A stretch of 64,000 bases of DNA from Boesenbergia rotunda (taxonomy: Eukaryota; Streptophyta; Magnoliopsida; Zingiberales; Zingiberaceae): positions 1-64,000 of the forward strand of contig JAGFNQ010008734.1 of assembly GCA_024364735.1 (NCBI GenBank). Direction: 5' to 3'. Under the pieces are notes generated by a model. That model saw only the letters and a list, made by a program, of their open reading frames with translations, ran no database searches and was not told the DNA's origin. A program made the position numbers and the translations under genes. How positions within the stretch are numbered: position 1 is the stretch's first letter; each line of letters opens with the position of its first letter. Below are positions 45,586 to 55,181 of this stretch, piece after piece.

Positions 45586-47511
45586 AGGGGAGTTTGTTCC
45601 TTCTTGCATTCTTATTTCATTGTATATACCATTTTTTTGTTTCTAGCAGAAAATTTTTCTTTTACAATGAGTTTTGGTCAATAAATGCTTAGGTAGTGTA
45701 GAGTGAATTAAGATTCATTGTAGATATCATTTTCACCTTTTTAGCATCTTGTTCCATGCATGATTTGGAATAAATGTATCCCTCTAGATTTTCTTTATAT
45801 CATTTTAGAATCGTTTGAAAGTGAGTTAAATTTGGTTGTGGAAACTTAGGATTTGAGCCAATGGATAAAAATTCTTGGATACTTGAGTACTACTTAGTTA
45901 TGGACACTAGATTGATGAATTGAGATGAATTCTTTTTACCTAGGGAGGAATTGGCCTTATTTTTGAGATACACACATGTGATTGTACTCTAAAACTTGCT
46001 TAGGTTCTTTCAAAATTATATTTCTATGATTGGACCACATTTATAGAGGTGAATCATCCTGTTTCCTTTTTCATATCAATTTTTGCAATATTCCTAGTTG
46101 ATCTACTCTATATTCTATTTCCCTTTCCCTATTCTTCATGTTCATAATCATATTTTCCATGGACTTGGGTGCTTTGATGTTTCTTGATGTTACTTTGCCC
46201 AAGACGGTCAAAAAGCTAAGTGTGGGGGAGGATCAAGCATTGAATCAAATATTGAGGACAATTTGAAGCATTTGGCAACCTACAAACAAAAGTGTGCCAA
46301 CATGAAGGAGTTGTGTATCAAGAGTGAGTTGCAAGAATTGGTTAGTGAAGGTAACACTTGAAGAATCTAAATTCCTAATTATAATTTGATGTTTCAAGTT
46401 CTATGAGGCAAATTCCGAAGGGAAATGAGAGTTTACACAAGAAGGTTGCAATTGATGTATCAACAAGTGTAGTTGCGTGCCAAGAATCTGAAATCCATGA
46501 GTTAACTGAAGTGAAGCTGCATAATTCAGAAAACAATCAGAACAAGAAATGTTATCAAATTGAAAGGTTGAAAAGTTCCATTGAACCAAGTTATCAAGTA
46601 GTGAACAAAGGATGATAACATTCCATTGAACCAAGTTGAAAAATTTTGAAAGCCTGAACATTTCAAATTGCTGCTACAAATTGCTGAACATTTCAGATTC
46701 CATGAGTTGGAGCTAGCCTCTGCTAAGGATTTGGGAGCTAGGCACAAAATGACTGAAAAAAAGAAGAAAGATGGAAGAAATTTTTTTAGAAAAATAGAAC
46801 AGTCAGAAAAAAAAGAGAGAAAAAAAGAAGAAGCATGAAGTGTCAGGAGTTGGGTTAGATTTCTGAATTAGAAGATGTGAACAAGGAGCTAGTTGGATTT
46901 AAGATGTAGTTATTGATTGAAAAGAAGTGAATGGCATAACAGTTTCAGACTCTACTCAATTTTAGACTTTGATCGAGCTCTGATTGGTCTCCAGATCGAT
47001 CAGGGAAGTGTCTGATCGGTCACCGTGACCGATCAGCAGAGAGCCAGACCGATCAACAGATTGCCAAACCGATCAGGAAAAGCCTGATCGGTCTCTTGAC
47101 CGATCAGAAGGAATTGGCACAGAATAGAACCTTGGCACACTGAATTCAGTAATGTTTCTCATCCAAATCAGCTGATCCCTGCTTACCTTGACTCTGATCT
47201 ATGCAGGATAATTCAAAAAGAAGGGGGGCAAAGTTCATTAGGTTACATTCTTTAGTATCCAAGTCTTCCACACTTCATAAATCTTTCATCTATTACATTT
47301 CTATTTCTATTTCATTCTTATCATTCCATATTTCTTTAACATGTTCAAATGAGCCTTTGTAGGTGTGAATTCAATTCAAGAATGATGGTGGAGAGTAGAG
47401 CATAAGCAAGTTTATGATAGTGCAAAAACTATGATTGTGTTTGAGTGAACTTCACTTTCATCAAAACATAGAACTTAGGAAGAGAGCCACTAAAAATTCC
47501 CTTGAGAGGAT
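45586..47511 (+). other. F2 3' non-coding region, part 1
   Basis: About 1.9 kb with no supported frame. It contains a polypurine-like AAGTGTGGGGGAGG at 46219-46232, which is not followed by an LTR, and blocks shared with the F1 tail. A hairpin cluster sits at 46978-47107. It is cut by G at 47512; its last five bases AGGAT are the G target-site duplication. Confidence 0.7.
47012..47107. repeat. Hairpins of CTGATCGGTCA words in F2 3' region
   Basis: CTGATCGGTCA at 47012-47022 with its exact inverse complement at 47026-47036 and a 3-base loop: the same arms as in the E LTR at 30416-30440. A second perfect pair, CTGATCGGTC at 47084-47093 with its inverse at 47098-47107, has a 4-base loop. Single half-words (ACCGATCA) lie between them. 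Confidence 0.94.
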
Positions 47512-47639
47512 TGTTAGCATTGTTTTCTTTATTGCTATTGTTTATTATTATTGTTTCCGCTGCGCACACTAACAACGTAGGAAGAACAAGCCGAGATTTG
47601 CTATTCACCCCCCTCTAGCGAACATAATCGATCCTAACA
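47512..47639 (+). repeat. G 5' LTR, truncated to R/U5-like 128 bp
   Basis: It begins TGTTAGCATTG and ends CGATCCTAACA, next to the primer site. Content such as 'tttccgctgcgc', 'gtaggaaga' and 'ctattcaccc' matches U5-type sequence of other copia LTRs here (compare 31340-31446). The U3 start seen at 51456 (TGTTGGAGCAATCG) is absent apart from TGTT. Confidence 0.75.
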
Positions 47640-47641
47640 AT

Positions 47642-47653
47642 TGGTATCAGAGC
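47642..47653 (+). other. G primer-binding site (tRNA-iMet)
   Basis: TGGTATCAGAGC lies two bases after the LTR end. Confidence 0.9.
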
Positions 47654-47705
47654 GAAGGACCGCTCTTGATCGGACTAACCGCCGAGGGAGCATACGCTAG
47701 AGGAA

Positions 47706-49343
47706 ATGGAAGGTGAAGGTCCACTTGGGGACGAGATCTACACACCACCGGCCTACGACAATGAAGATTTTGCATATTGGAAGGCGAGGATCGAGACGTG
47801 GTTCGGAATGGATTGGGCATGTCGAATTGCGCTTGAAGAGCCCTTCGAAGTTCCAAAGGACAAGCGCGGGAAGAAGCTTCGTCCTAGATATTGGGACAAA
47901 GTGCAACAAGAACAATTCCGGGCAAATGAGAAGGTAACAAATATTTTGGGTGATATATTACCTAACGACATCTTGAGTTGTGTAGGGTCATATCAAAGTG
48001 CATGTGAATTATGGAGCAAGGTGAAAGAGTATCATGAGACTCCTACAAAAATTCAAGACCCTAAGGAGAAAAGCCCCGTGATTCAAGAAGAGGAAGAAGA
48101 AAGTGAAGAATCGTCAACCTCCTCAAGAGAAGAAGAGGAAGAGGTCTCCACCTCAAGGATTGAGGGGGAGGAGAGATCCACTTCCATGCCGGATCAAGAG
48201 GAGGCATCCACATCATCAAAAGTTGAAGAAGTCTCCACCTCCACCAAATCCAAGAGAAAGGACCACATTATATGCTTTGGGTGTAATGAAAAGGGACACT
48301 ACAAGGACAAGTGCCCGAAAGGTAAAATGGAGATAAAATCTACACTTATTTCAAGTTCATTAAACTCTAACATAAAATGTAGGATTGGAGAAACCCAAGA
48401 GAAGAAGAGGAGGATTCGATGCTTCACGTGTGGTGAGCTAGGGCACTACCACACCAAGTGCCCAAGGAAGAAAGAGCTAAAGAAAATGGAGCACCTAAGG
48501 AGATGGGAAAAAGAAGAAAGAAAGAAGAGAAGAAGCCCACATCAAGGAGGGACTACAAGGGTAAGAGAGGTAATTCCTAACCCTAGATTAAATTGCCATT
48601 CATATTTAAGTTCCTCCATGAATGCTAAGAATCATGCCAATTACCCATCTATGAATATTAGAAATAATGCAAATCATTCATCCATGCATGCTAGATTTCA
48701 TGAAAAGTGTCTTTTTGTGCATAACCATGGTTTTAAATATCATGATAGGAATAAGGATAACAAGGTAGATACATATCCTAAGAAAAGCATGCATCATGGT
48801 AAATCTAAGACCTGTGTATCCAAGGCTAAAGGCATTAACCCCAAGGGAGGGAAAGAAATGCCTAAGAAAATGGGTAGTTCTAGGAATGTCCAAAGTGGGC
48901 ATATAGACTACAAGGTTAAAGGTCTAGAGAGGAAAAATTAAGCCTTGAGGGTAAAGCTTTATACATTAGCAAAAGCCCTAGAAAGATTCACCGTTGGATC
49001 TAAGGGCTTAGACATGGTGTTGGGTAGCATCAAACCCAACTATGATAGATCGGGATTGGGGTACCGATCTAAGACCTCCAAGGGCAATGGAAAGAAGTAT
49101 GTTGGGAAAACATACAATCATAATAAGGAGGGAAGGTCCAAGGATGGCAAGGGGATGCCATCCAAGGGTAAAAAGAGTGACCTAACCAAGAGCAAGGTGT
49201 CCAAGGTTAAAAAGGTCAATTTTGTAGGCCAAGAGTCATCGGTGGCAGACCGGTGTGGTCTAATGTGGGTTGAGTCATCTAGGGAGATGGCTAGGGCTCA
49301 GAGCTCAAGGAGAAGCTCTAGGAGTCTTTGGGGTCCATGGTAA
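47706..49343 (+). pseudogene. G gag with two zinc knuckles
   Basis: The frame opens at 47706 (411 codons) with a copia-type gag start (YDNEDFAYWKARIETWF, ILPNDIL, ACELWSKVKEYHE). An acidic, serine-rich stretch with repeated STS follows (48090-48250), then two CCHC knuckles, CFGCNEKGHYKDKC (about 48273) and CFTCGELGHYHTKC (about 48420), and a lysine-rich part. A TAA at 48939-48941 interrupts it. The same frame continues from 48942 (LYTLAKALERF) to a stop at 49341-49343. Two knuckles plus a long basic tail fit SIRE/Maximus-like gag. It is nearly intact, with one stop. Confidence 0.78.
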
Positions 49344-49795
49344 ATGGATCTCGAGAGTTTTTCTCCTAGGAAATTAGGTGAAATGTGGCAAAAATGGTTA
49401 GAAGACTTGGGTAAGTCTTAATCCTAGGTTTTGACACATTAAAAAAGAGATTTAGGAGGAAAAAGGTGAAAGAGGAGTTATAATTGACAAAATTGAGGTC
49501 TAATGGATAAATACCATGTAACTCAATGGTAGAAATGAACTATGATCAAGGATAAGAGGATACACTGAAGAGAAGTGAGAATTAGAACTTTTAGGATGAA
49601 TTTAATTGATACGCTTTAGAGAGAATTGAGTTTCGTGCCAATCTTGGGATCTGGAGTACATATATTTGGAAACGTATTTTTTCCAAGTAGATATTGGCTT
49701 CACAAATCTCCTCACGAAATTTCATAATTTTTGGAGATTTGTAGAATTATTTATGGATTATTGAAATTGGACTGAAAAACCTGAAAATCAGGTAT

Positions 49796-49884
49796 CAGTC
49801 GACTGCCCTGGGGGCAGTCGACTGGTCTCAGCCCAGAAACATTCTGTGAGTTTTGGGAGTTGACTGCCCCAGGGGCAGTCAACT
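49796..49884. repeat. CAGTCGACTG hairpins in G
   Basis: First hairpin: arm CAGTCGACTGCCC at 49796-49808 with its exact inverse at 49812-49824, loop TGG. Second hairpin: arm AGTTGACTGCCCC at 49858-49870 with its exact inverse at 49872-49884, loop A. The second differs from the first by C-to-T in one arm and G-to-A in the other, which keeps the pairing. Two more perfect CAGTCGACTG words are at 50716-50725 and 50736-50745. Confidence 0.95.
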
Positions 49885-51109
49885 GGTCTATAGGCTGAAA
49901 TTGAAATAGGTATATTGGACAATCAAAAATTGTAAATTTGGATTATAGGATATGGCTGTGGATTAAAAGTCTTGATTATGATCACATACTCCTTAAATGA
50001 AGTATTATCTTATGAGTTAATAAGGGTTTATTGATATTAAAGGAGGATTGATAAGAGATAAGAAGGAGATGTCTTTTTATTTTGAGGATATTAAAAAGAA
50101 AGAGTTAAGGACAAATTTCATGTGTCGAATTATGATGGTTAGCTTTGACAAACACATGGAATTAGAGATACATTTGCAAATTGATACGAAATATCAATCT
50201 TTTGAGGAAATTTGGAATTGTACTAAAAGTCAAGCACACTTGACATTTTCATGAAATCATATTTTTCTAGGATAGGGTATATCCTAGCAAGTGTGCTTGC
50301 AAACCCCTAGGAGTGTCAAAGTGTTGTTGAGTTCTTTATGGCACTAGGGGTAAGGTTGCTTGGGAGAAAGCCTTTAATAGTGTCCAAGGGAGGAAGAACT
50401 CGGGTGTTAGGTTGGGAAAAACCTAACTTGGTGTTAGGAGGTTAAGTTGGGTAGAACATAACCTAAGAAAAATGAACATTGGGAGAAGGCATAGGTTAAG
50501 GGGGAGGTTGCCTCCTAGTTGCCTTGATTTTCAGTTTAAAATTTTTGGGTTGTGTGTCAAACTTGGGAATGGTGATAGATACATGGGTAGATGTATTTTT
50601 CCCGAGTAGGTATAGGTTCCACAAAGTTGTCCACGAAGTTTGGAAATTTTTGAAAATTTGTGGAATTTCTGGCACGTTTCTAAAATTCGGCCAGAATATC
50701 AGATTTTAGGCATATCAGTCGACTGACACTGTTGCCAGTCGACTGCCAGAGGCCGATTTGGGTATCAGCAGCTGGTTTGGGGTCCAAATGACAAGGAACA
50801 AGTGTATGGGGGTCTAGTACACTGTGTTTAGGGTCATTGGGAATTTAAAGAACCAATAATTGGGTAATTATTGGGTTCTTTTTTGATGTATGGCAAAGGG
50901 GGAGAAATATTGTGTTTAAGTGGGAAACCAATACCTTTGCTAGAAAGAAACCCTAGGTTTAGGGGGAGCTAAGTTAGAGGGGGAGCATGGTTGCTCCCTT
51001 CTTGGCGTAAGGGGAACCTTGGAGAGATTCTTAAAAAGCCTTTGTAAGTCCAGTGTAAGGGGGAGCTTGGGAGAAGCTTTAAAAAGCCCGGTTTGGCAGA
51101 AAATCCTAA

Positions 51110-51330
51110 CTTGGAGGGTTTGGTGGTAAAAGTCCTAGCTCGGAGGGCTAGGTGTTGGAAAATCCTAACTTGGAAGGTTAGGTGGTGAAAATCCTAGTTT
51201 AGAGGGCTAGGTGTTGGAAAATCCTAACTTAGAGGGTTAGGTGGTGAAAATCCTAACTTGGAGGGTTAGGTGGTGAAAATCCTAGCTTGGAGGGCTAGGT
51301 GTAAAATTCCTAACTTGGAGGGTTTGGTGT
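51110..51330 (+). repeat. Tandem repeat of about 27 bp in G
   Basis: Eight or so units of the type AATCCTAACTTGGAGGGTTAG, alternating with CCTAGCTTGGAGGGCTAGG. Each unit has CTAAC...GTTAG or CTAGC...GCTAGG inverted ends, so every unit is a small interrupted palindrome. Confidence 0.88.
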
Positions 51331-51441
51331 GGGATGCCTTAGGATAGGATCCAGTTATTCATTGCATATGCATTCATTTAGCATGGTTTTTGCTGTTTAC
51401 TACTATCTTGCTTTCCTAACTTAAACGAATCACCAAACATC

Positions 51442-51455
51442 AAAAAGGGGGAGAT
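51442..51455 (+). other. G polypurine tract
   Basis: AAAAAGGGGGAGAT ends directly at TGTTGGAGC, the start of the G U3. It is almost the same as the A1 tract. Confidence 0.87.
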
Positions 51456-51601
51456 TGTTGGAGCAATCGACCCTAAGATGGTTCGGAGTAACCATAGGTT
51501 TTGATGTTTGTGTTAGTGATATGAGAGAAGTGTCCTAAGGCAATCGCCTTATGATTGTAAACATTTATTTTAATAAATGATAATTCACTATTTGAGTATA
51601 C

Positions 51602-51814
51602 ATGTTTGTGTATTTGATTGGGATCTTAAACTCATCTACTGAATGTCCGCAATATAATTCACAGCATAAGAGAATTTGTGATGGGATCACAACTAGTGAT
51701 TATCTCTACATGTGCAATTGTGAAGTATTGAAAGTATCCCTAGTCGATGAATTGATAAAAACGGACACTATCAATTCTGTTGAGACTAGCATGGGTTATT
51801 CTCTAATCAGCTGA
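51602..51814 (+). other. LTR frame a of B (70 codons)
   Basis: A sense-strand frame starting MFVYLIGILN. It is open at the same place in other B LTRs: 11492-11704 (-) and 17755-17967 (-), and in part at 61747-61929 (+). It lies in U3 upstream of the TATA box, so it would not be in the element's own transcript. It may be chance conservation among young copies. Confidence 0.3.
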
Positions 51815-52057
51815 TTCTCACTGGCTGGTGACATTGGGATGTCCGGAGATAAACATGGATGCTAGTTAAGGGAACTAGTTCATTGGAGTGACTAGCTGTA
51901 AAACTTCATATGGTAATCTATAAAGATATGTCACTGAAGTTATTACTACAGCTTAAGTGCGATGTTCCTTTGACTTGCGGTGTTCAAGTCATCTAGGTCA
52001 TGGAGACTTATACTTTAACATCTTAAGCAAGCATCTCCAAAGAGGTGTGGACCCAAG

Positions 52058-52477
52058 ATGATTGGGTATAAGCCGAAGTGCCCGAAGATGTTTGAACAGC
52101 CTACAAAGGATTCACCACTCCTTGCGAGGAGATGTATACCCAGGCCTATCGTCGGATTGTTACTCAAAGCCTCTGGCCAGAGCATATCATGTTTAGAGTG
52201 CGAGTCTCTTAAATACATGAGAGTAATTAGAAATCCAAAGGACGAGAAAGACTTTACTTGGGCTAGGTATGACGTAGTCAGTCTAGTGGGGACTGACACA
52301 AATAGACCATGTCCTGAACCAAGTGGGTATAAGATGGTGAAGGGAATGAGGCACGATTCATTAGAGCTGATGAAGGGTTTCAGAATTACTTCTGAGGTCA
52401 AACCGTTGATCTTTCGATTAATTGGGGGTCATGATGTACTACTAGGTGCCACTCATGATCGATCTATAATTGGTTGA
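52058..52477 (+). other. LTR frame b of B (139 codons)
   Basis: A sense-strand frame starting MIGYKPKCPKMFEQ and ending DRSIIG. It is open over its full length at 17092-17511 (-) and cut short at 35030-35380 (-). The copies at 9598-11795 and 61656-63893 have one extra base (CCCAAGG against CCCAGG) and are shifted. No domain was recognised. It lies in U3. Confidence 0.3.
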
Positions 52478-53150
52478 TTATAGACGGCCAACATAAATCG
52501 AAAGCCTATTTAGTCACACGCACTACGAGTAATCCGAGGGATTTAAAACGAGTTGAAAATTGGATTTTCCGATCTAGAGAAATAAGTCGAATCTGAATTA
52601 ATCAGAGGCGCAACGGAAGCTTAAAATGGCTAAGTCTTTTGAAGGCTTATTGGGCGAATTAAATGAGTTTAATTCGCGAGGAGAAAGGGCTTGGTGTGGC
52701 CGGCCAAAGAGGGTGCCCACCCTCTTTGGTTTGGCCGACCACTACAAAGGGGATAAACCAATTTATTTGGTTTAATTAATAAAATAAATCTAGCGCGATT
52801 TGTTTTATAAATTATGGATAAATAAATTGATATATAAAGAAATTTATATAAAGAGATTTATAAAGAAATTTGTAGAAATTTATTCCTTTTATGGAAATTA
52901 AAATAAACCATGAAATGGTTTAATTTTAATTAATAAAATCAATTATGAATTGATTTTTCCATGATAAGAAAATTTTTTATACAAATTTTATTCCATAATT
53001 AAAAGAAAGAAGTATTTGTTTTATTATAAAGTTAGTTATAATAAAACTTGGCTTAAACGGAATAATTAATAAGAGAATTTATAGGATAAATTTCTTATGA
53101 AAATTCCGTTAAGAGGGAGACTTGGCAAGGGAGAGGTTACTATATAAAGG

Positions 53151-53158
53151 AACCAAGG
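53151..53158 (+). promoter_or_regulatory. TATA box of B solo LTR 4
   Basis: TATATAAA in the conserved context CTATATAAAGGAACC, followed about 50-80 bp later by a CT-rich stretch typical of the R region. Confidence 0.65.
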
Positions 53159-54236
53159 CTAGCCTTGAATTCTAATCAATTAGAGTAATCAAGAGATTAA
53201 CTCTCTCCCTCTCTCTCTTATTCTCTTCCTCCCCTTCTCCTTCCCACCTAGGGCCGGCGCCCCCTTTGGCTTACCCTAGGGCCGGCGCAATCCATCCTAG
53301 GGCCGGCGCACCCTCAATCTTCCAAGGTTGCCGTGAGTTGTCACCAACAAGAAGGAGCCAAACAAGAAGAAGAAGAAGCGGGACGCATCTCCTTCCTTCC
53401 CGAAATTTAGATTCCGATTCTTGGTGGTTAGTTTCCTATCTTCTCTATTGATCTTCTAGTTGTGCCTTTAGAGAATCTAGTAGTTCTCGTCGGCACAAAA
53501 CTCGTGACTTTGCGAAGTCATCCCGAAGAGAACTCGGCGTGGACGCGAATAGAGGCGGAGCTTCTAAGGGACGATACGGTTGGATCTCGTCCCTTACTTC
53601 GAGTTACGCGAGGTACTTAGTAAATTAGTTTACCTTTTCGTAAAGTTTTAATTTATGATCATGTCAACACATCATAAGGTTGAATGCTAGATACGTGGTT
53701 AAAGTAATTTGAGAAATTATTTTATTCTAATTCTTCCGCTGCACGTAAAAATTTAAAATTTTACGAACCCGTATCCTTGTCAACATGCACCCGGTCCCAA
53801 CAGTTTGGGCAAAGAGTTTAAGTTAGGTTTTCCCTTGTGTACTTATATGTGTATGTTGAGTGTGCAGGTTATACAGGTTACACATATGAACTTGACTGGA
53901 TGGCCTCGGTACGGTGAAGGATGGCATGGAGGCAAGCTGGAGGCTTGCGTGCGCATCCGATGGACCTTGGTGAGCAGGGACGATGAGCTGATGGGCATGG
54001 GCTTCATGGCATGCGTGAAGGATGGCATAGAGGCAAGTTGGAGGCTTGCGTGCATCTGAGGGACGGGAGCCAAAGATGAAGAGGGCGCGAAGGCAACAGT
54101 CGAGGCTTGCGTGCACCTCCACACTCAACATACACATATAAGTACACAAGGGAAAACCTAACTTAAACCCTTTGCCCAAACATCAAAACCTATGGTTACT
54201 CCGAACCATCTTAGGGTCGATTGCTCCAACAAGGAT

Positions 54237-54458
54237 TTATGTGTTTAATTCATCTCAATTAGTTATGAAGGATGAAATATACTTTGTTATTGACTAAGGA
54301 CAAGACTCTAGTCCATTGAGTTTAGATTTTTGAGAATTGACAACCCTAGGTAATTCCCTTTCAATTGCTTCTAACTATGATTGAGAATAATCTAGGGGGA
54401 TACATTATTAGTTCACTAGTGGTTTGTGCGAGACGCCCAAGAGCAAGTGTGGGGGAGT
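54237..54458 (+). other. F2 3' non-coding region, part 2, with polypurine tract
   Basis: It resumes the F2 tail after G and matches 37060-37271 in the F1 tail (TTTGAGAATTGACAACCCTAGG, GAATAATCTAGGGGGATACAT). It ends with AAGTGTGGGGGAGT at 54445-54458, the polypurine tract of F2. Confidence 0.83.
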
Positions 54459-54589
54459 TGATAATTACCATTTTGTTAATTAATTTAGGCTCTCAAATCC
54501 ATGTTTTGATCTTTTTTTATATGCTTAAGTTTGCATTTACACTAGTTTCCATGAGTTTTTGCTATTTTGGCTTTGGATGCAATTCTTTC
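54459..54589 (+). repeat. F2 3' LTR fragment
   Basis: It begins TGATAATTACCATTTTGTT like the LTR at 37272, but with clear divergence over 131 bp, then is interrupted by an A LTR at 54590. The remainder lies beyond the window if present. Confidence 0.7.
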
Positions 54590-55181
54590 TGTTGGATCGA
54601 GAGAAACGATAGAGGGGGGTGAATATCGTAACTCGTTTTTCGGATAAAATTAAGAGCAAATGCGCAGCGGAATAAACAAAACACAAAGACACAATCGGTT
54701 TTACTTGGTTCGGAGTCGCGGTCGGCTCCTACTCCAAGGCCCACGATCCTTGACCGTTTACTACGGGCAATACTATAATCGCACAAAATCTTACAAATAG
54801 GTGTACAGTTATAAGTGCAGTAAGAATACCAAAGATTGGCTCTTCGTTACCGATGCTAGAATCACGAGATGAAGGATTTCTGGAGCAGAGCGCGTGAGTT
54901 GAAGAGCGTATTTGCGTTGGAAAGCTTGATGTTCAGAAGCCTTGGTGTTGGGTGCTATTTATAGCACTTCGGGGCGCCCTGAACGTTGGGGGCGCCCCCC
55001 CCCCCCACATGTCAACCGATCCGGAATTACCTCGGTCAGCCCTTATCCCACTCGAATATGGCTGAGGATTGACGCTGGGGGCGCCCGGGACGCTGGGGGT
55101 GCCCTGGTTGACCATTTCAGCGAGCTTCTCGGCTGGATAAGAGTTATCCGCTTCGTTGGCTTGAGTGCAGGGCACCCTGGG

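Larger units (their letters stand above)
49344..51441 (+). other. G non-coding internal region
   Basis: About 2.1 kb in the place of pol with no supported frame. It holds CAGTCGACTG hairpins (49796-49884, 50716-50745), GGGGGAG purine clusters from 50890 on, and a tandem repeat at 51110-51330. The same layout (gag, purine clusters, long AT-rich spacer) is seen in A1. Confidence 0.7.
51511..53802 (+). mobile_element. B solo LTR 4, inserted in G U3
   Basis: A 2292-bp B LTR in plus orientation, TGTTAGTGATATGAG to GGTCCCAACA, flanked by GTTTG at 51506-51510 and 53803-53807. The TATA box is at 53151-53158. Both sense LTR frames are open in this copy. Confidence 0.95.
47512..54231 (+). mobile_element. 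G: gag-only copia-like element with inverted 3' end
   Basis: Flanked by AGGAT at 47507-47511 and 54232-54236. It has a truncated 5' LTR (128 bp), a tRNA-iMet primer site, gag with two zinc knuckles, a 2-kb non-coding region and a polypurine tract. There is no protease, integrase or RT. The 3' end is not a normal LTR: the first 112 bp of U3 are followed by a 255-bp spacer and an inverted copy of the same 112 bp. A B solo LTR is inserted in the first arm. Confidence 0.85.
51456..54231. repeat. G 3' end: 112-bp inverted repeat around a spacer
   Basis: Left arm 51456-51510 plus 53808-53864 (split by the B solo LTR and one GTTTG copy); right arm 54120-54231. With B removed the arms are 112 bp with one mismatch (A or G at the ninth base after the insertion). 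The 255-bp spacer 53865-54119 has two to three direct copies of a GGAGGCTTGCGTGC phrase. The right arm ends GCTCCAACA next to the duplication AGGAT. Confidence 0.93.
37272..54589 (+). mobile_element. F2: Athila-like Ty3/gypsy element, decayed
   Basis: Internal region 39398-54458 with gag, protease, RT, RNase H and integrase in gypsy order, then a long 3' non-coding part broken by G (47512-54231). The 3' LTR starts at 54459 and is cut after 131 bp by the A/B nest. The tRNA-Asp-type primer site, the protease motif and the RT insert before CIDYRK point to the Athila group. No env-like frame was found after integrase. Stops and frameshifts interrupt every domain. Confidence 0.86.

Noticed and set aside
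46219..46232. Second polypurine tract in F2
   Set aside because: AAGTGTGGGGGAGG is not followed by an LTR start; the true tract is at 54445-54458.
53805..54179. Two overlapping ORFs on opposite strands that share the same N-terminus (MGK-FKLGFPLCTYMCMLSV)
   Set aside because: They are the two arms of the 112-bp inverted repeat read from each side. Nothing else supports coding.
51456..54231. A MITE or foldback DNA transposon with 112-bp inverted ends
   Set aside because: The left end abuts the polypurine tract and the right end abuts the duplication of the whole G element; no duplication flanks the 479-bp unit itself.
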